Of a stretch of 64,000 nucleotides of DNA, positions 1 to 15,881 are shown one piece after another. The notes under the pieces are model-generated. The model was not told the DNA's origin and made no database searches. It saw only the letters and a program-made list of their open reading frames with translations. Location: positions 33,407,525 through 33,471,524 of the forward strand of contig CM026401.1 in assembly GCA_014843695.1 (NCBI GenBank), given 5' to 3'. Source of the stretch: Archivesica marissinica. Lineage: Eukaryota > Mollusca > Bivalvia > Venerida > Vesicomyidae. Position 1 is the first letter of the stretch; the number at the start of each line of letters is the position of its first letter. The position numbers were made by a program, and so were the translations under genes.

Positions 1-538
<538 letters not shown>

Positions 539-720
539 CTCAGTACTATCGTGTAAATGGGTGATTACACCTCATTCATTGGCTGCTTCTGACGACCTCA
601 TGCTATTATTGTTATTCATACAGCGCCAAAGAAATTAGTCACTATAGCAACTCTGTCAATCACAGAAACCCGATCTGTGGAGAGGCGGAGTTAGAGAGCG
701 ATCGATTAGAACGAAGGCAC
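539..720 (-). promoter_or_regulatory. Candidate proximal promoter/leader region of Six1/2
   Basis: On the minus strand this stretch carries CCAAT (582-578, in GCAGCCAATGAATGAGG) about 165 bases before the ATG, and a GC-richer ACTCCGCCTCTCC segment around 675. It stands out from the AT-rich flank. No convincing TATA box or initiator is visible. The assignment rests on position and motifs only. Confidence 0.25.
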
Positions 721-4364
<3,644 letters not shown>

Positions 4365-4680
4365 TTTGTAAAATGCTTGTGTGTTTTACGTTTATTTATC
4401 GTCGCTACCGGTTGCCCATGTGAGCGACGCCTCCTGAAGAGATTAGTCATTTTAGATTTTGGAGGATAGTGCAATAATACAGAGAGTCTCGAGAGTATCC
4501 TCTGGTTCGTTTACGTGCACGGTGTAAAGCACCGACACGAGACCTCGGTTTAAAGTCCCATCTGAAAGAATTTCAGTTAATTTTAATAGGGTCAGACGGG
4601 GGATCGAACATGCGATCCCTGGATTACCAGCCCAGCGTGTTACATCTGGACTACAGATCCGTCTGTTTGTAAAATGCATG
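4365..4680 (-). mobile_element. tRNA-derived SINE (family 1), full length, with target-site duplication
   Basis: Read on the minus strand the element starts with a tRNA-like head (GACGGATCTGTAGTCCAG), with a mutated A box and a degenerate B box near GATCGCATGTTCGATCCCCC. A conserved body follows (TCTTTCAGATGGGAC, CGGTGCTTTACACCGTGCAC) and then the tail CAACCGGTAGCGACGATAAA TAAACGTAAAACAC. The 15-bp flanks TTTGTAAAATGCTTG (4365-4379) and TTTGTAAAATGCATG (4666-4680) match at 14 of 15 positions and are the target-site duplication. The same family occurs at eight other sites in this window. A tRNA head with pol III boxes plus a LINE-type tail defines a SINE. I cannot say which named bivalve SINE this is. 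Confidence 0.93.
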
Positions 4681-4769
4681 CTGTTTTGTTTTATTTGTAC
4701 GGAAATCTCCATCGAGTAGCAAATAAGGTGTTAGTCTTTATATAATGTTTGATACATATATAAGAAATA

Positions 4770-4913
4770 GAACAGACCAACACTTTATTATCAGACTTGT
4801 ACATAGTACATAATCATAAAATACATAATATATAATATATGTATTTACATCACGTGACTTGTTAGTTACAGATTCAAGCGTGTTCATTGTATTAGTAACA
4901 GAGGATGAACATA
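4770..4913 (-). mobile_element. 3' tail of a non-LTR retrotransposon (family A)
   Basis: On the minus strand the block ends in ACAAGTCTGATAATAAAGTG followed by a TGTTC-like run. That is an AATAAA signal and short tandem tail, as in CR1/RTE-type LINE ends. The same 140-base block recurs at 56840-57112, where the tail is a clearer (TGTTC)n. No reverse transcriptase remains. Confidence 0.65.
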
Positions 4914-4981
4914 CACGGCGTTATGTAGATGACTTGCACAATTTAATACTACAATTTTCAATATATGTTTTGCATGGTATA

Positions 4982-6797
4982 TATATGTGCAGTTAAACTG
5001 TAACTATTATATGTGTGCAGTTAAACTGTAACTATTATATGTGTGCAGTTAAACTGTAACTATTATATGTGTGCAGTTAAACTGTAACTATTATATGTGT
5101 GCAGTTAAACTGTAGATATTACATGTAGTGCAGTTAAACTGTATATATTATATGTAGTGTAGTTAAACTGTAGATATTATATGTAGTGCAGTTAAACTGT
5201 ATATATTATATGTAGTGTAGTTAAACTGTAGATATTATATGTAGTGCAGTTAAACTGTAGATATTATATGTAGTGCAGTTAAACTGTAGATATTATATGT
5301 AGTGCAGTTAAACTGTATATATTATATGTAGTGCAGTTAAACTGTAGATATTATATGTAGTGCAGTTAAACTGTAGATATTATATATGTGCAGTTAAACT
5401 GTATATATTATATGTAGTGCAGTTAAACTGTAGATATTATATGTAGTGCAGTTAAACTGTATATATTATATGTAGTGCAGTTAAACTGTATATATTATAT
5501 GTAGTGCAGTTAAACTGTAGATATTATATGTGTGCAGTTACACTGTAGATATTATATGCAGTACAGTTAAACTGTAGATATTATATGTAGTGCAGTTAAA
5601 CTGTAGATATTATATGTAGTGCAGTTAAACTGTAGATATTATATGTAGTGCAGTTAAACTGTAGATATTATATGTAGTGCAGTTAAACTGTAGATATTAT
5701 TTGTAGTGCAGTTAAACTGTAGATATTATATGTAGTGCAGTTAAACTGTAGATATTATATGTAGTGCAGTTAAACTGTAGATAGTATATGCAGTGCAGTT
5801 AAACTGTAGATATTATATGTAGTGCAGTTAAACTGTATATATTATATGTAGTACAGCTAAACTGTAGATATTATATGTAGTGCAGTTAAACTGTAGATAT
5901 TATATATGTGCAGTTAAACTGTAGATAGTATATGTGTGCAGTTAAACTGTAGATATTATATGTAGTGCAGCTAAACTGTATATATTATATGTAGTGCAGT
6001 TAAACTGTATATATTATATGTAGTGCAGTTAAACTGTAGATAGTATATGTAGTGCAGTTAAACTGTAGATATTATATGTAGTGCAGTTAAACTGTAGATA
6101 TTATATGTAGTGCAGCTAAACTGTATATATTATATGTAGTGCAGTTAAACTGTATATATTATATGTAGTGCAGTTAAACTGTATATATTATATGTAGTGC
6201 AGTTAAACTGTATATATTATATGTAGTGCAGTTAAACTGTAGATATTATTTGTAGTGCAGTTAAACTGTAGATATTATATGTAGTGCAGTTAAACTGTAG
6301 ATATTATATGTAGTGCAGTTAAACTGTAGATAGTATATGCAGTGCAGTTAAACTGTAGATATTATATGTAGTGCAGTTAAACTGTATATATTATATGTAG
6401 TACAGCTAAACTGTAGATATTATATGTAGTGCAGTTAAACTGTAGATATTATATATGTGCAGTTAAACTGTAGATAGTATATGTGTGCAGTTAAACTGTA
6501 GATATTATATGTAGTGCAGTTAAACTGTATATATTATATGTAGTGCAGTTAAACTGTAGATATTATATGTAGTGCAGTTAAACTGTAGATAGTATATGCA
6601 GTGCAGTTAAACTGTAGATATTATATGTAGTGCAGTTAAACTGTATATATTATATGTAGTACAGCTAAACTGTAGATATTATATGTAGTGCAGTTAAACT
6701 GTAGATATTATATATGTGCAGTTAAACTGTAGATAGTATATGTGTGCAGTTAAACTGTAGATATTATATGTAGTGTAGTTAAACTGTATATATTATA
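4982..6797. repeat. 29-bp minisatellite, about 62 copies, with higher-order structure
   Basis: The monomer contains GTGCAGTTAAACTGTAGATA. CAGTT-A-AACTG inside it is an inverted repeat around one base. Units differ at few positions (TAG/TAT/TAA after ACTG; GTAGTGC versus GTGTGC). A block of variants (TTATTTG, GATAGTATATGCAG, GTACAGCTAAAC, TATATGTGC, in that order) recurs near 5700, 6245 and partly 6590, which shows higher-order duplication. The array ends in ACGCACGCACGC. Confidence 0.98.
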
Positions 6798-6808
6798 CGC
6801 ACGCACGC

Positions 6809-6887
6809 ATAGCGCTGTTGTGAATACGAACCCACTCCATTAAAGCGACAACGCCGTGTTTCGAACCACCCACTCCGCTACGGAGGG
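6809..6887 (-). mobile_element. Degenerate tRNA-like SINE head
   Basis: On the minus strand TAGCGGAGTGGG fits an A box, and GGGTTCGTATTC about 35 bases later fits a worn B box. The spacing suits a tRNA-derived promoter. The acceptor stem does not pair and no family-1 body follows, so it looks like a remnant of another tRNA-derived SINE directly next to the minisatellite. Confidence 0.4.
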
Positions 6888-7399
6888 TCGACACATCTAT
6901 TATCGAACCCATTCAGCTTCAACAACATCGCCCATCAACTACAAGTCTGACCATTCTACCAGTTAACAGATACAGATAACAGTATGGTAGTTTAGTTTTT
7001 AGCTTTTAGTTCAGTTCTAATTTCCAACATCATGTAATAATGATTAATGATAAAGTAGTTTTGCGGCATCCGGCGACAATCCTCGCAGCTATTAATGCAT
7101 ATTATGTCACTGATGAGGCAGATCCAGAGATTACATACTCTATGTAATACTTAATTATTGCTATGTTCATTCAAATACTGTCTAGTGGAGCGATTGGGAC
7201 TGCAAGTAGCGATAGACCCCACAATAGTTGCACCCCAGACTATACATATAAACTTATTATGAGTTCATACATTTATTTAATCCTATCTTACTAGTTCATG
7301 TTATATGTTAGTTTCAATAAAGAGCAATCCACAGTAGTTTAATAGAATTTATTAAAGTACAGTAATTTATCTGAATTAATAATGATCTTAATGCAACCA
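6888..7399. other. Unique spacer
   Basis: AT-rich DNA between two large arrays. No gene, RNA or repeat is recognised. Confidence 0.5.
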
Positions 7400-9007
7400 A
7401 CCCCTAATACAAGGCATACAACCCGAGATCTTACCCTTAATACAAGGCATACAAGATCTTACCCTTAATACAAGGCACAACACCCGAGATCTTACCCTTA
7501 ATACAAGGCACAACACCCGAGATCTTACCCTTAATACTAGGCACAAAACCAGAGATCTTACCCTTAATACAAGGCACACAACCCGAGATCTTACCCCTAA
7601 TACTAGGCACAAAACCCGAGATCTTACCCTTAATACAAGGCACACAACCCGAGATCTTACCCTTAATACAAGGCACACAACCCGAGATCTTACCCTTAAT
7701 ACTAGGCACAAAACCCGACATCTTACCCTTAATACAAACACAAAACCCGAGATCTTACCCTAATACTAGGCATACAAGATCTTACCCTTAATACAAGGCA
7801 TACAAGATCTTACCCTTAATACAAGGCACAAAACCCGAGATCTTACCCTTAATACTAGGCACAAAACCCGAGATCTTACCCTTAATACTAGGCACACAAG
7901 ATCTTACCCTTAATACAAGGCACACAAGATCTTACCCTTAATACAAGGCACAAAACCCGAGATCTTACCCTTAATACTAGACACACAAGATCTTACCCTT
8001 AATACTAGGCACACAAGATCTTACCCTTAATACAAGGCACACACGATCTTACTCTTAATACAAGGCACACACGATCTTACCCTTAATACAAGGCACACAA
8101 CCCGAGATCTTACCATTAATAATAGGCACACAACACGAGATCTTACCCCTAATACTAGGCACACAACGCGAGATCTTACCCTTAATACTAGGCACAAAAC
8201 CAGAGATCTTACCCTTAATACTAGGCACAAAACCCGAGATCTTACCCTTAATACAAGGCACACAAGATCTTACCCTTAATACAAGGCACAAAACCCGAGA
8301 TATTACCCTTAATACAAGGCACAAAACCCGAGATCTTACCCCTAATACAAGGCACAAAACCCGAGATCTTACCCTTAATACTAGGCATACAAGATCTTAC
8401 CCTTAATACAAGGCACAAAACCCAAGATCTTACCCTTAATACTAGGCACACAAGATCTTACCCTTAATACAAGGCACACAAGATCTTACCCTTAATACAA
8501 GGCACAACACCCGAGATCTTACCCCTAATACTAGGCACAAAACCCGAGATCTTACCCCTAATACTAGGCACAACACCCGAGATCTTACCCTTAATACTAG
8601 GCACACAAGATCTTACCCTTAATACAAGGCACACAAGATCTTACCCTTAATACAAGGCACAAAACCCGAGATCTTACCCCTAATACAAGGCACAAAACCC
8701 GAGATCTTACCCTTAATACTAGGCATACAAGATCTTACCCTTAATACAAGGCACACAACCCGAGATCTTACCCTTAATACTAGGCACACAAGATCTTACC
8801 CTTAATACAAGGCACACAAGATCTTACCCTTAATACAAGGCACAAAACCCGAGATCTTACCCCTAATACTAGGCACAAAACCCGAGATCTTACCCCTAAT
8901 ACTAGGCACAAAACCCGAGATCTTACCCTTAATACTAGGCACACAAGATCTTACCCTTAATACAAGGCACACAAGATCTTACCCTTAATACAAGGCACAA
9001 AACCCGA

Positions 9008-9113
9008 GATCTTATTTCCCCTAATAGGCACAAAACCCGAGATCTTACAAGGCACAAAACCCGAGATCTTACCCCTATTATGGGTTTTTGGGTTTTTTGG
9101 GTTTCCCTTAATA
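9008..9113. other. Scrambled patch inside the 33/28-bp array
   Basis: The regular array is broken by shortened units (TTATTTCCCCTAATAGGC, GATCTTACAAGGCAC) and by GGGTTTTTGGGTTTTTTGGG, which matches no monomer but resembles the opposite strand of AAACCC. This could be a true rearrangement or a consensus error in the assembly. Confidence 0.6.
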
Positions 9114-10500
9114 CAAGGCACAAAACCCGAGATCTTACCCTTAATACAAGGCACACAAGATCTTACCCTTAATACTAGGCACACAAGATCTTACCCTTAA
9201 TACTAGGCACACAACCCGAATCTTACCCTTAATACTAGGCACACAAGATCTTACCCTTAATACAAGGCACACAAGATCTTACCCTTAATACAAGGCACAA
9301 AACCCGAGATCTTACCCCTAATACAAGGCACAAAACCCGAGATCTTACCCTTAATACTAGGCATACAAGATCTTACCCTTAATACAAGGCACAAAACCCG
9401 AGATCTTACCCTTAATACTAGGCACACAAGATCTTACCCTTAATACAAGGCACACAAGATCTTACCCTTAATACTAGGCACAAAACCCGAGATCTTACCC
9501 TTAATACTAGGCACAGATCTTCCCTTAATACAAGGCACACAAGATCTTACCCTTAACAAGGCACAAAACCCGAGATCTTACCCCTAATACAAGGCACAAA
9601 ACCCGAGATATTACCCTTAATACTAGCATACAAGATCTTACCCTTAATACAAGGCACACAACGGATCTTACCCTTAATACTAGGCACACAAGATCTTACC
9701 CTTAATACAAGGCACACAAGATCTTACCCTTAATACAAGGCACAAAACCCGAGATCTTACCCCTAATACTAGGCACAAAACCCGAGATCTTACCCCTAAT
9801 ACTAGGCACAAAACCCGAGATCTTACCCTTAATACTAGGCACACAAGATCTTACCCTTAATACAAGGCACACAAGATCTTACCCTTAATACAAGGCACAA
9901 AACCCGAGATCTTACCCTTAATACAAGGCACACAAGATCTTACCCTTAATACAAGGCACACAAGATATTACCCTTAATACAAGGCACACAAGATCTTACC
10001 CTTAATACAAGGCACAAAACCCGAGATCTTACCCTTAATACAAGGCACACAAGATCTTACCCTTAATACTAGGCACACAATATCTTACCCTTAATACTAG
10101 GCACACAACCCGAGATCTTACCCTTAATACTAGGCACACAACCCGAGATCTTACCCTTAATAATAGGCACACAAGATCTTACCCTTAATACTAGGCACAC
10201 ACGATCTTACTCTTAATACTAGGCACAAACGATCTTACCCTTAATACTAGGCACAAAACCCGAGATCTTACCCTTAATACAAGGCACACAAGATCTTACC
10301 CTTAATACAAGGCACAAAACCCGAGATATTACCCTTAATACAAGGCACAAAACCCGAGATCTTACCCCTAATACAAGGCACAAAACCCGAGATCTTACCC
10401 TTAATACTAGGCATACAAGATCTTACCCTTAATACAAGGCACAAAACCCAAGATCTTACCCTTAATACTAGGCACACAAGATCTTACTCTTAATACAAGG

Positions 10501-11500
10501 NNNNNNNNNNNNNNNNNNNNNNNNNNNNNNNNNNNNNNNNNNNNNNNNNNNNNNNNNNNNNNNNNNNNNNNNNNNNNNNNNNNNNNNNNNNNNNNNNNNN
10601 NNNNNNNNNNNNNNNNNNNNNNNNNNNNNNNNNNNNNNNNNNNNNNNNNNNNNNNNNNNNNNNNNNNNNNNNNNNNNNNNNNNNNNNNNNNNNNNNNNNN
10701 NNNNNNNNNNNNNNNNNNNNNNNNNNNNNNNNNNNNNNNNNNNNNNNNNNNNNNNNNNNNNNNNNNNNNNNNNNNNNNNNNNNNNNNNNNNNNNNNNNNN
10801 NNNNNNNNNNNNNNNNNNNNNNNNNNNNNNNNNNNNNNNNNNNNNNNNNNNNNNNNNNNNNNNNNNNNNNNNNNNNNNNNNNNNNNNNNNNNNNNNNNNN
10901 NNNNNNNNNNNNNNNNNNNNNNNNNNNNNNNNNNNNNNNNNNNNNNNNNNNNNNNNNNNNNNNNNNNNNNNNNNNNNNNNNNNNNNNNNNNNNNNNNNNN
11001 NNNNNNNNNNNNNNNNNNNNNNNNNNNNNNNNNNNNNNNNNNNNNNNNNNNNNNNNNNNNNNNNNNNNNNNNNNNNNNNNNNNNNNNNNNNNNNNNNNNN
11101 NNNNNNNNNNNNNNNNNNNNNNNNNNNNNNNNNNNNNNNNNNNNNNNNNNNNNNNNNNNNNNNNNNNNNNNNNNNNNNNNNNNNNNNNNNNNNNNNNNNN
11201 NNNNNNNNNNNNNNNNNNNNNNNNNNNNNNNNNNNNNNNNNNNNNNNNNNNNNNNNNNNNNNNNNNNNNNNNNNNNNNNNNNNNNNNNNNNNNNNNNNNN
11301 NNNNNNNNNNNNNNNNNNNNNNNNNNNNNNNNNNNNNNNNNNNNNNNNNNNNNNNNNNNNNNNNNNNNNNNNNNNNNNNNNNNNNNNNNNNNNNNNNNNN
11401 NNNNNNNNNNNNNNNNNNNNNNNNNNNNNNNNNNNNNNNNNNNNNNNNNNNNNNNNNNNNNNNNNNNNNNNNNNNNNNNNNNNNNNNNNNNNNNNNNNNN
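10501..11500. other. Assembly gap, exactly 1000 N
   Basis: A run of exactly 1000 unknown bases inside the minisatellite, presumably a fixed-size placeholder. The array has the same monomers on both sides, so the missing DNA is probably more of the same repeat. Confidence 0.99.
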
Positions 11501-14500
11501 ATACAAGGCACAAAACCCGAGATCTTACCCTTAATACAAGGCACAAAACCCGAGATCTTACCCCTAATACAAGGCACAAAACCCGAGATCTTACCCTTAA
11601 TACTAGGCATACAAGATCTTACCCTTAATACAAGGCACAAAACCCAAGATCTTACCCTTAATACTAGGCACACAAGATCTTACCCTTAATACAAGGCACA
11701 AAACCCAAGATCTTACCCTTAATACTAGGCACACAAGATCTTACCCTTAATACAAGGCACACAAGATCTTACCCCTAATACTAGGCACAAAACCCGAGAT
11801 CTTACCCTTAATACTAGGCACACAAGATCTTACCCTTAATACAAGGCACACAAGATCTTACCCTTAATACAAGGCACAAAACCCGAGATCTTACCCCTAA
11901 TACAAGGCACAAAACCCGAGATATTACCCTTAATACTAGGCATACAAGATCTTACCCTTAATACAAGGCACACAACCCGAGATCTTACCCTTAATACTAG
12001 GCACACAAGATCTTACCCTTAATACAAGGCACACAAGATCTTACCCTTAATACAAGGCACAAAACCCGAGATCTTACCCCTAATACTAGGCACAAAACCC
12101 GAGATCTTACCCCTAATACTAGGCACAAAACCCGAGATCTTACCCTTAATACTAGGCACACAAGATCTTACCCTTAATACAAGGCACACAAGATCTTACC
12201 CTTAATACAAGGCACAAAACCCGAGATCTTACCCTTAATACAAGGCACACAAGATCTTACCCTTAATACAAGGCACACAAGATATTACCCTTAATACAAG
12301 GCACACAAGATCTTACCCTTAATACAAGGCACAAAACCCGAGATCTTACCCTTAATACAAGGCACACAAGATCTTACCCTTAATACTAGGCACACAATAT
12401 CTTACCCTTAATACTAGGCACACAACCCGAGATCTTACCCTTAATACTAGGCACACAACCCGAGATCTTACCCTTAATACAAGGCACACAAGATCTTACC
12501 CTTAATACAAGGCACACACGATCTTACTCTTAATACAAGGCACACACGATCTTACCCTTAATACAAGGCACACAACCCGAGATCTTACCATTAATAATAG
12601 GCACACAACACGAGATCTTACCCCTAATACTAGGCACACAACGCGAGATCTTACCCTTAATACTAGGCACAAAACCAGAGATCTTACCCTTAATACTAGG
12701 CACAAAACCCGAGATCTTACCCTTAATACAAGGCACACAAGATCTTACCCTTAATACAAGGCACAAAACCCGAGATATTACCCTTAATACAAGGCACAAA
12801 ACCCGAGATCTTACCCCTAATACAAGGCACAAAACCCGAGATCTTACCCTTAATACTAGGCATACAAGATCTTACCCTTAATACAAGGCACAAAACCCAA
12901 GATCTTACCCTTAATACTAGGCACACAAGATCTTACTCTTAATACAAGGCACACAAGATCTTACCCTTAATACAAGGCACAACACCCGAGATCTTACCCC
13001 TAATACTAGGCACAAAACCCGAGATCTTACCCCTAATACTAGGCACAACACCCGAGATCTTACCCTTAATACTAGGCACACAAGATCTTACCCTTAATAC
13101 AAGGCACACAAGATCTTACCCTTAATACAAGGCACAAAACCCGAGATCTTACCCCTAATACAAGGCACAAAACCCGAGATCTTACCCTTAATACTAGGCA
13201 TACAAGATCTTACCCTTAATACAAGGCACACAACCCGAGATCTTACCCTTAATACTAGGCACACAAGATCTTACCCTTAATACAAGGCACACGAGATCTT
13301 ACCCTTAATACAAGGCACAAAACCCGAGATCTTACCCCTAATACTAGGCACAAAACCCGAGATCTTACCCCTAATACTAGGCACAAAACCCGAGATCTTA
13401 CCCTTAATACTAGGCACAAAGATCTTACCCTTAATACAAGGCACACAAGATCTTACCCTTAATACAAGGCACAAAACCCGAGATCTTACCCTTAATACAA
13501 GGCACAAAACCCGAGATCTTACCCCTAATACAAGGCACAAAACCCGAGATCTTACCCTTAATACTAGGCATACAAGATCTTACCCTTAATACAAGGCACA
13601 AAACCCAAGATCTTACCCTTAATACTAGGCACACAAGATCTTACCCTTAATACAAGGCACAAAACCCAAGATCTTACCCTTAATACTAGGCACACAAGAT
13701 CTTACCCTTAATACAAGGCACACAAGATCTTACCCCTAATACTAGGCACAAAACCCGAGATCTTACCCTTAATACTAGGCACACAAGATCTTACCCTTAA
13801 TACAAGGCACACAAGATCTTACCCTTAATACAAGGCACAAAACCCGAGATCTTACCCCTAATACAAGGCACAAAACCCGAGATATTACCCTTAATACTAG
13901 GCATACAAGATCTTACCCTTAATACAAGGCACACAACCCGAGATCTTACCCTTAATACTAGGCACACAAGATCTTACCCTTAATACAAGGCACACAAGAT
14001 CTTACCCTTAATACAAGGCACAAAACCCGAGATCTTACCCCTAATACTAGGCACAAAACCCGAGATCTTACCCCTAATACTAGGCACAAAACCCGAGATC
14101 TTACCCTTAATACTAGGCACACAAGATCTTACCCTTAATACAAGGCACACAAGATCTTACCCTTAATACAAGGCACAAAACCCGAGATCTTACCCTTAAT
14201 ACAAGGCACACAAGATCTTACCCTTAATACAAGGCACACAAGATATTACCCTTAATACAAGGCACACAAGATCTTACCCTTAATACAAGGCACAAAACCC
14301 GAGATCTTACCCTTAATACAAGGCACACAAGATCTTACCCTTAATACTAGGCACACAATATCTTACCCTTAATACTAGGCACACAACCCGAGATCTTACC
14401 CTTAATACTAGGCACACAACCCGAGATCTTACCCTTAATACAAGGCACAAAACCCGAGATCTTACCCTTAATACTAGGCACAAAACCCGAGATCTTACCC

Positions 14501-14862
14501 TTAATACTAGGCATACAAGATCTTACCCTTAATACAAGGCACAAAACCCGAGATCTTACCCTTAATACAATGCACAACACCCGAGATCTTACCCTTAATA
14601 CTAGGCACACAACCCGAGATCTTACCCTTAATACAAGGCACAAAACCCGAGATCTTACCCTTAATACTAGGCACAAAACCCGAGATCTTACCCTTAATAC
14701 TAGGCATACAAGATCTTACCCTTAATACAAGGCACACAACCCGATATTTTACCCTTAATACTAGGCACAAAACCCGATATTTTACCCTTAATACTAGGCC
14801 TGGGTATATTTTGATAGAGAACTTGCATCTCTGATATAATTTATTATATTGTTCATAAAGAA

Positions 14863-15518
14863 CTTGTATCCTTGATATACATGCATCTATGGTTTATATC
14901 CTTGATATACACGCATCTATGGTTTATATCCTTGATATACACGCATCTATGGTTTATATCCTTGATATACATGCATCTATGGTTTGTATCCTTGATATAC
15001 ATGCATCTATGGTTTGTATCCTTGATATACATGCATCTATGGTTTATATCCTTGATATACATGCATCTATGGTTTATATCCTTGATATACACGCATCTAT
15101 GGTTTATATCCTTGATATACACGCATCTATGGTTTATATCCTTGATATACATGCATCTATGGTTTATATCCTTGATATACATGCATCTATGGTTTATATC
15201 CTTGATATACATGCATCTATGGTTTATATCCTTGATATACATGCATCTATGGTTTATATCCTTGATATACACGCATCTATGGTTTATATCCTTGATATAC
15301 ATGCATCTATGGTTTATATCCTTGATATACATGCATCTATGGTTTGTATCCTTGATATACATGCATCTATGGTTTATATCCTTGATATACATGCATCTAT
15401 GGTTTATATCCTTGATATACACGCATCTATGGTTTATATCCTTGATATACACGCATCTATGGTTTATATCCTTGATATACACGCATCTATGGTTTATATC
15501 CTTGATATACACGCATCT
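14863..15518. repeat. 30-bp minisatellite, about 21 copies
   Basis: The monomer contains ATACATGCATCTATGGTTTA plus TATCCTTGAT. Variation is almost limited to ATG/ACG in the middle and TTTATATC/TTTGTATC. The period is a multiple of three without stops, so it is open in several frames on both strands. Two diverged units precede the regular part, showing the probable seed sequence. A 16-base direct repeat TTGTGGAAGAGCAA follows. Confidence 0.98.
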
Positions 15519-15881
15519 TGTGGAAGAGCAAGGGCCTTGTGGAAGAGCAAAATAAGTTTCCTCGATAAATATAGTCTAAATTAATAATATTATCTATGAT
15601 ATTTATTGAAGGGAGAGAACCCTATCTACACCCAGCACCGGACTAAGAACTAAAGCTGCAGGCTGTTTGTGGGATACATTATGTACCAATTATGTGTTTT
15701 GTTTTTCTTGCCGTCAAAATGATGATAGATTGACGTACCGAAGAAGAAACAATCGCATTATCTGGACCATTATTTGTCCATCAATTTTTCGTGTCAAGAA
15801 TTTATTAGTGTTTGCGTAATAGCTGTAGCTTATCTGGGATGATAACCTGCCGGTCCTGTCAGTTATCATTATGTCCGCTAC
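15519..15881. other. Unique spacer
   Basis: Between the 30-bp and 43-bp arrays. No gene or known repeat is recognised. Confidence 0.5.

Larger units (their letters stand above)
7400..14799. repeat. Large 33/28-bp minisatellite with higher-order repeats, interrupted by an assembly gap
   Basis: Long monomers (33 bp) carry AAGGCACAAAACCCGAGATC then TTACCCTTAATAC. Short monomers (28 bp) lack five bases (GGCACACAAGATCTTACCC). AGATCT is present in nearly every unit. Combinations of long and short units recur: 8027-8451 matches 12502-12926, the pre-gap block 10274-10500 matches 12723-12949, and a marker CACACAATATCTT occurs near 10073, 12389 and 14351. This points to a higher-order period near 2 kb. 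Many frames are open through the array because the monomers lack stops; none is a gene. Confidence 0.98.

Noticed and set aside
4452..4712. Small conserved proteins recurring at several loci (FRRRRSYGQPVATINKRKTH)
   Set aside because: This peptide is the translation of the family-1 SINE tail and appears wherever a copy lies.
4982..6797. CRISPR array, because of regular short repeats
   Set aside because: Repeats are contiguous without unique spacers, there are no cas genes, and the host is a eukaryote.
10407..11673. Frames of 338-401 codons on the minus strand
   Set aside because: They are mostly the 1000-N gap translated as X, with minisatellite at the ends.
7400..14799. Interstitial telomere, because CCCTAA occurs in some units
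   Set aside because: The hexamer appears once per 33-bp variant unit and never in tandem, so it is a coincidence of the monomer (TTACCCCTAATAC).
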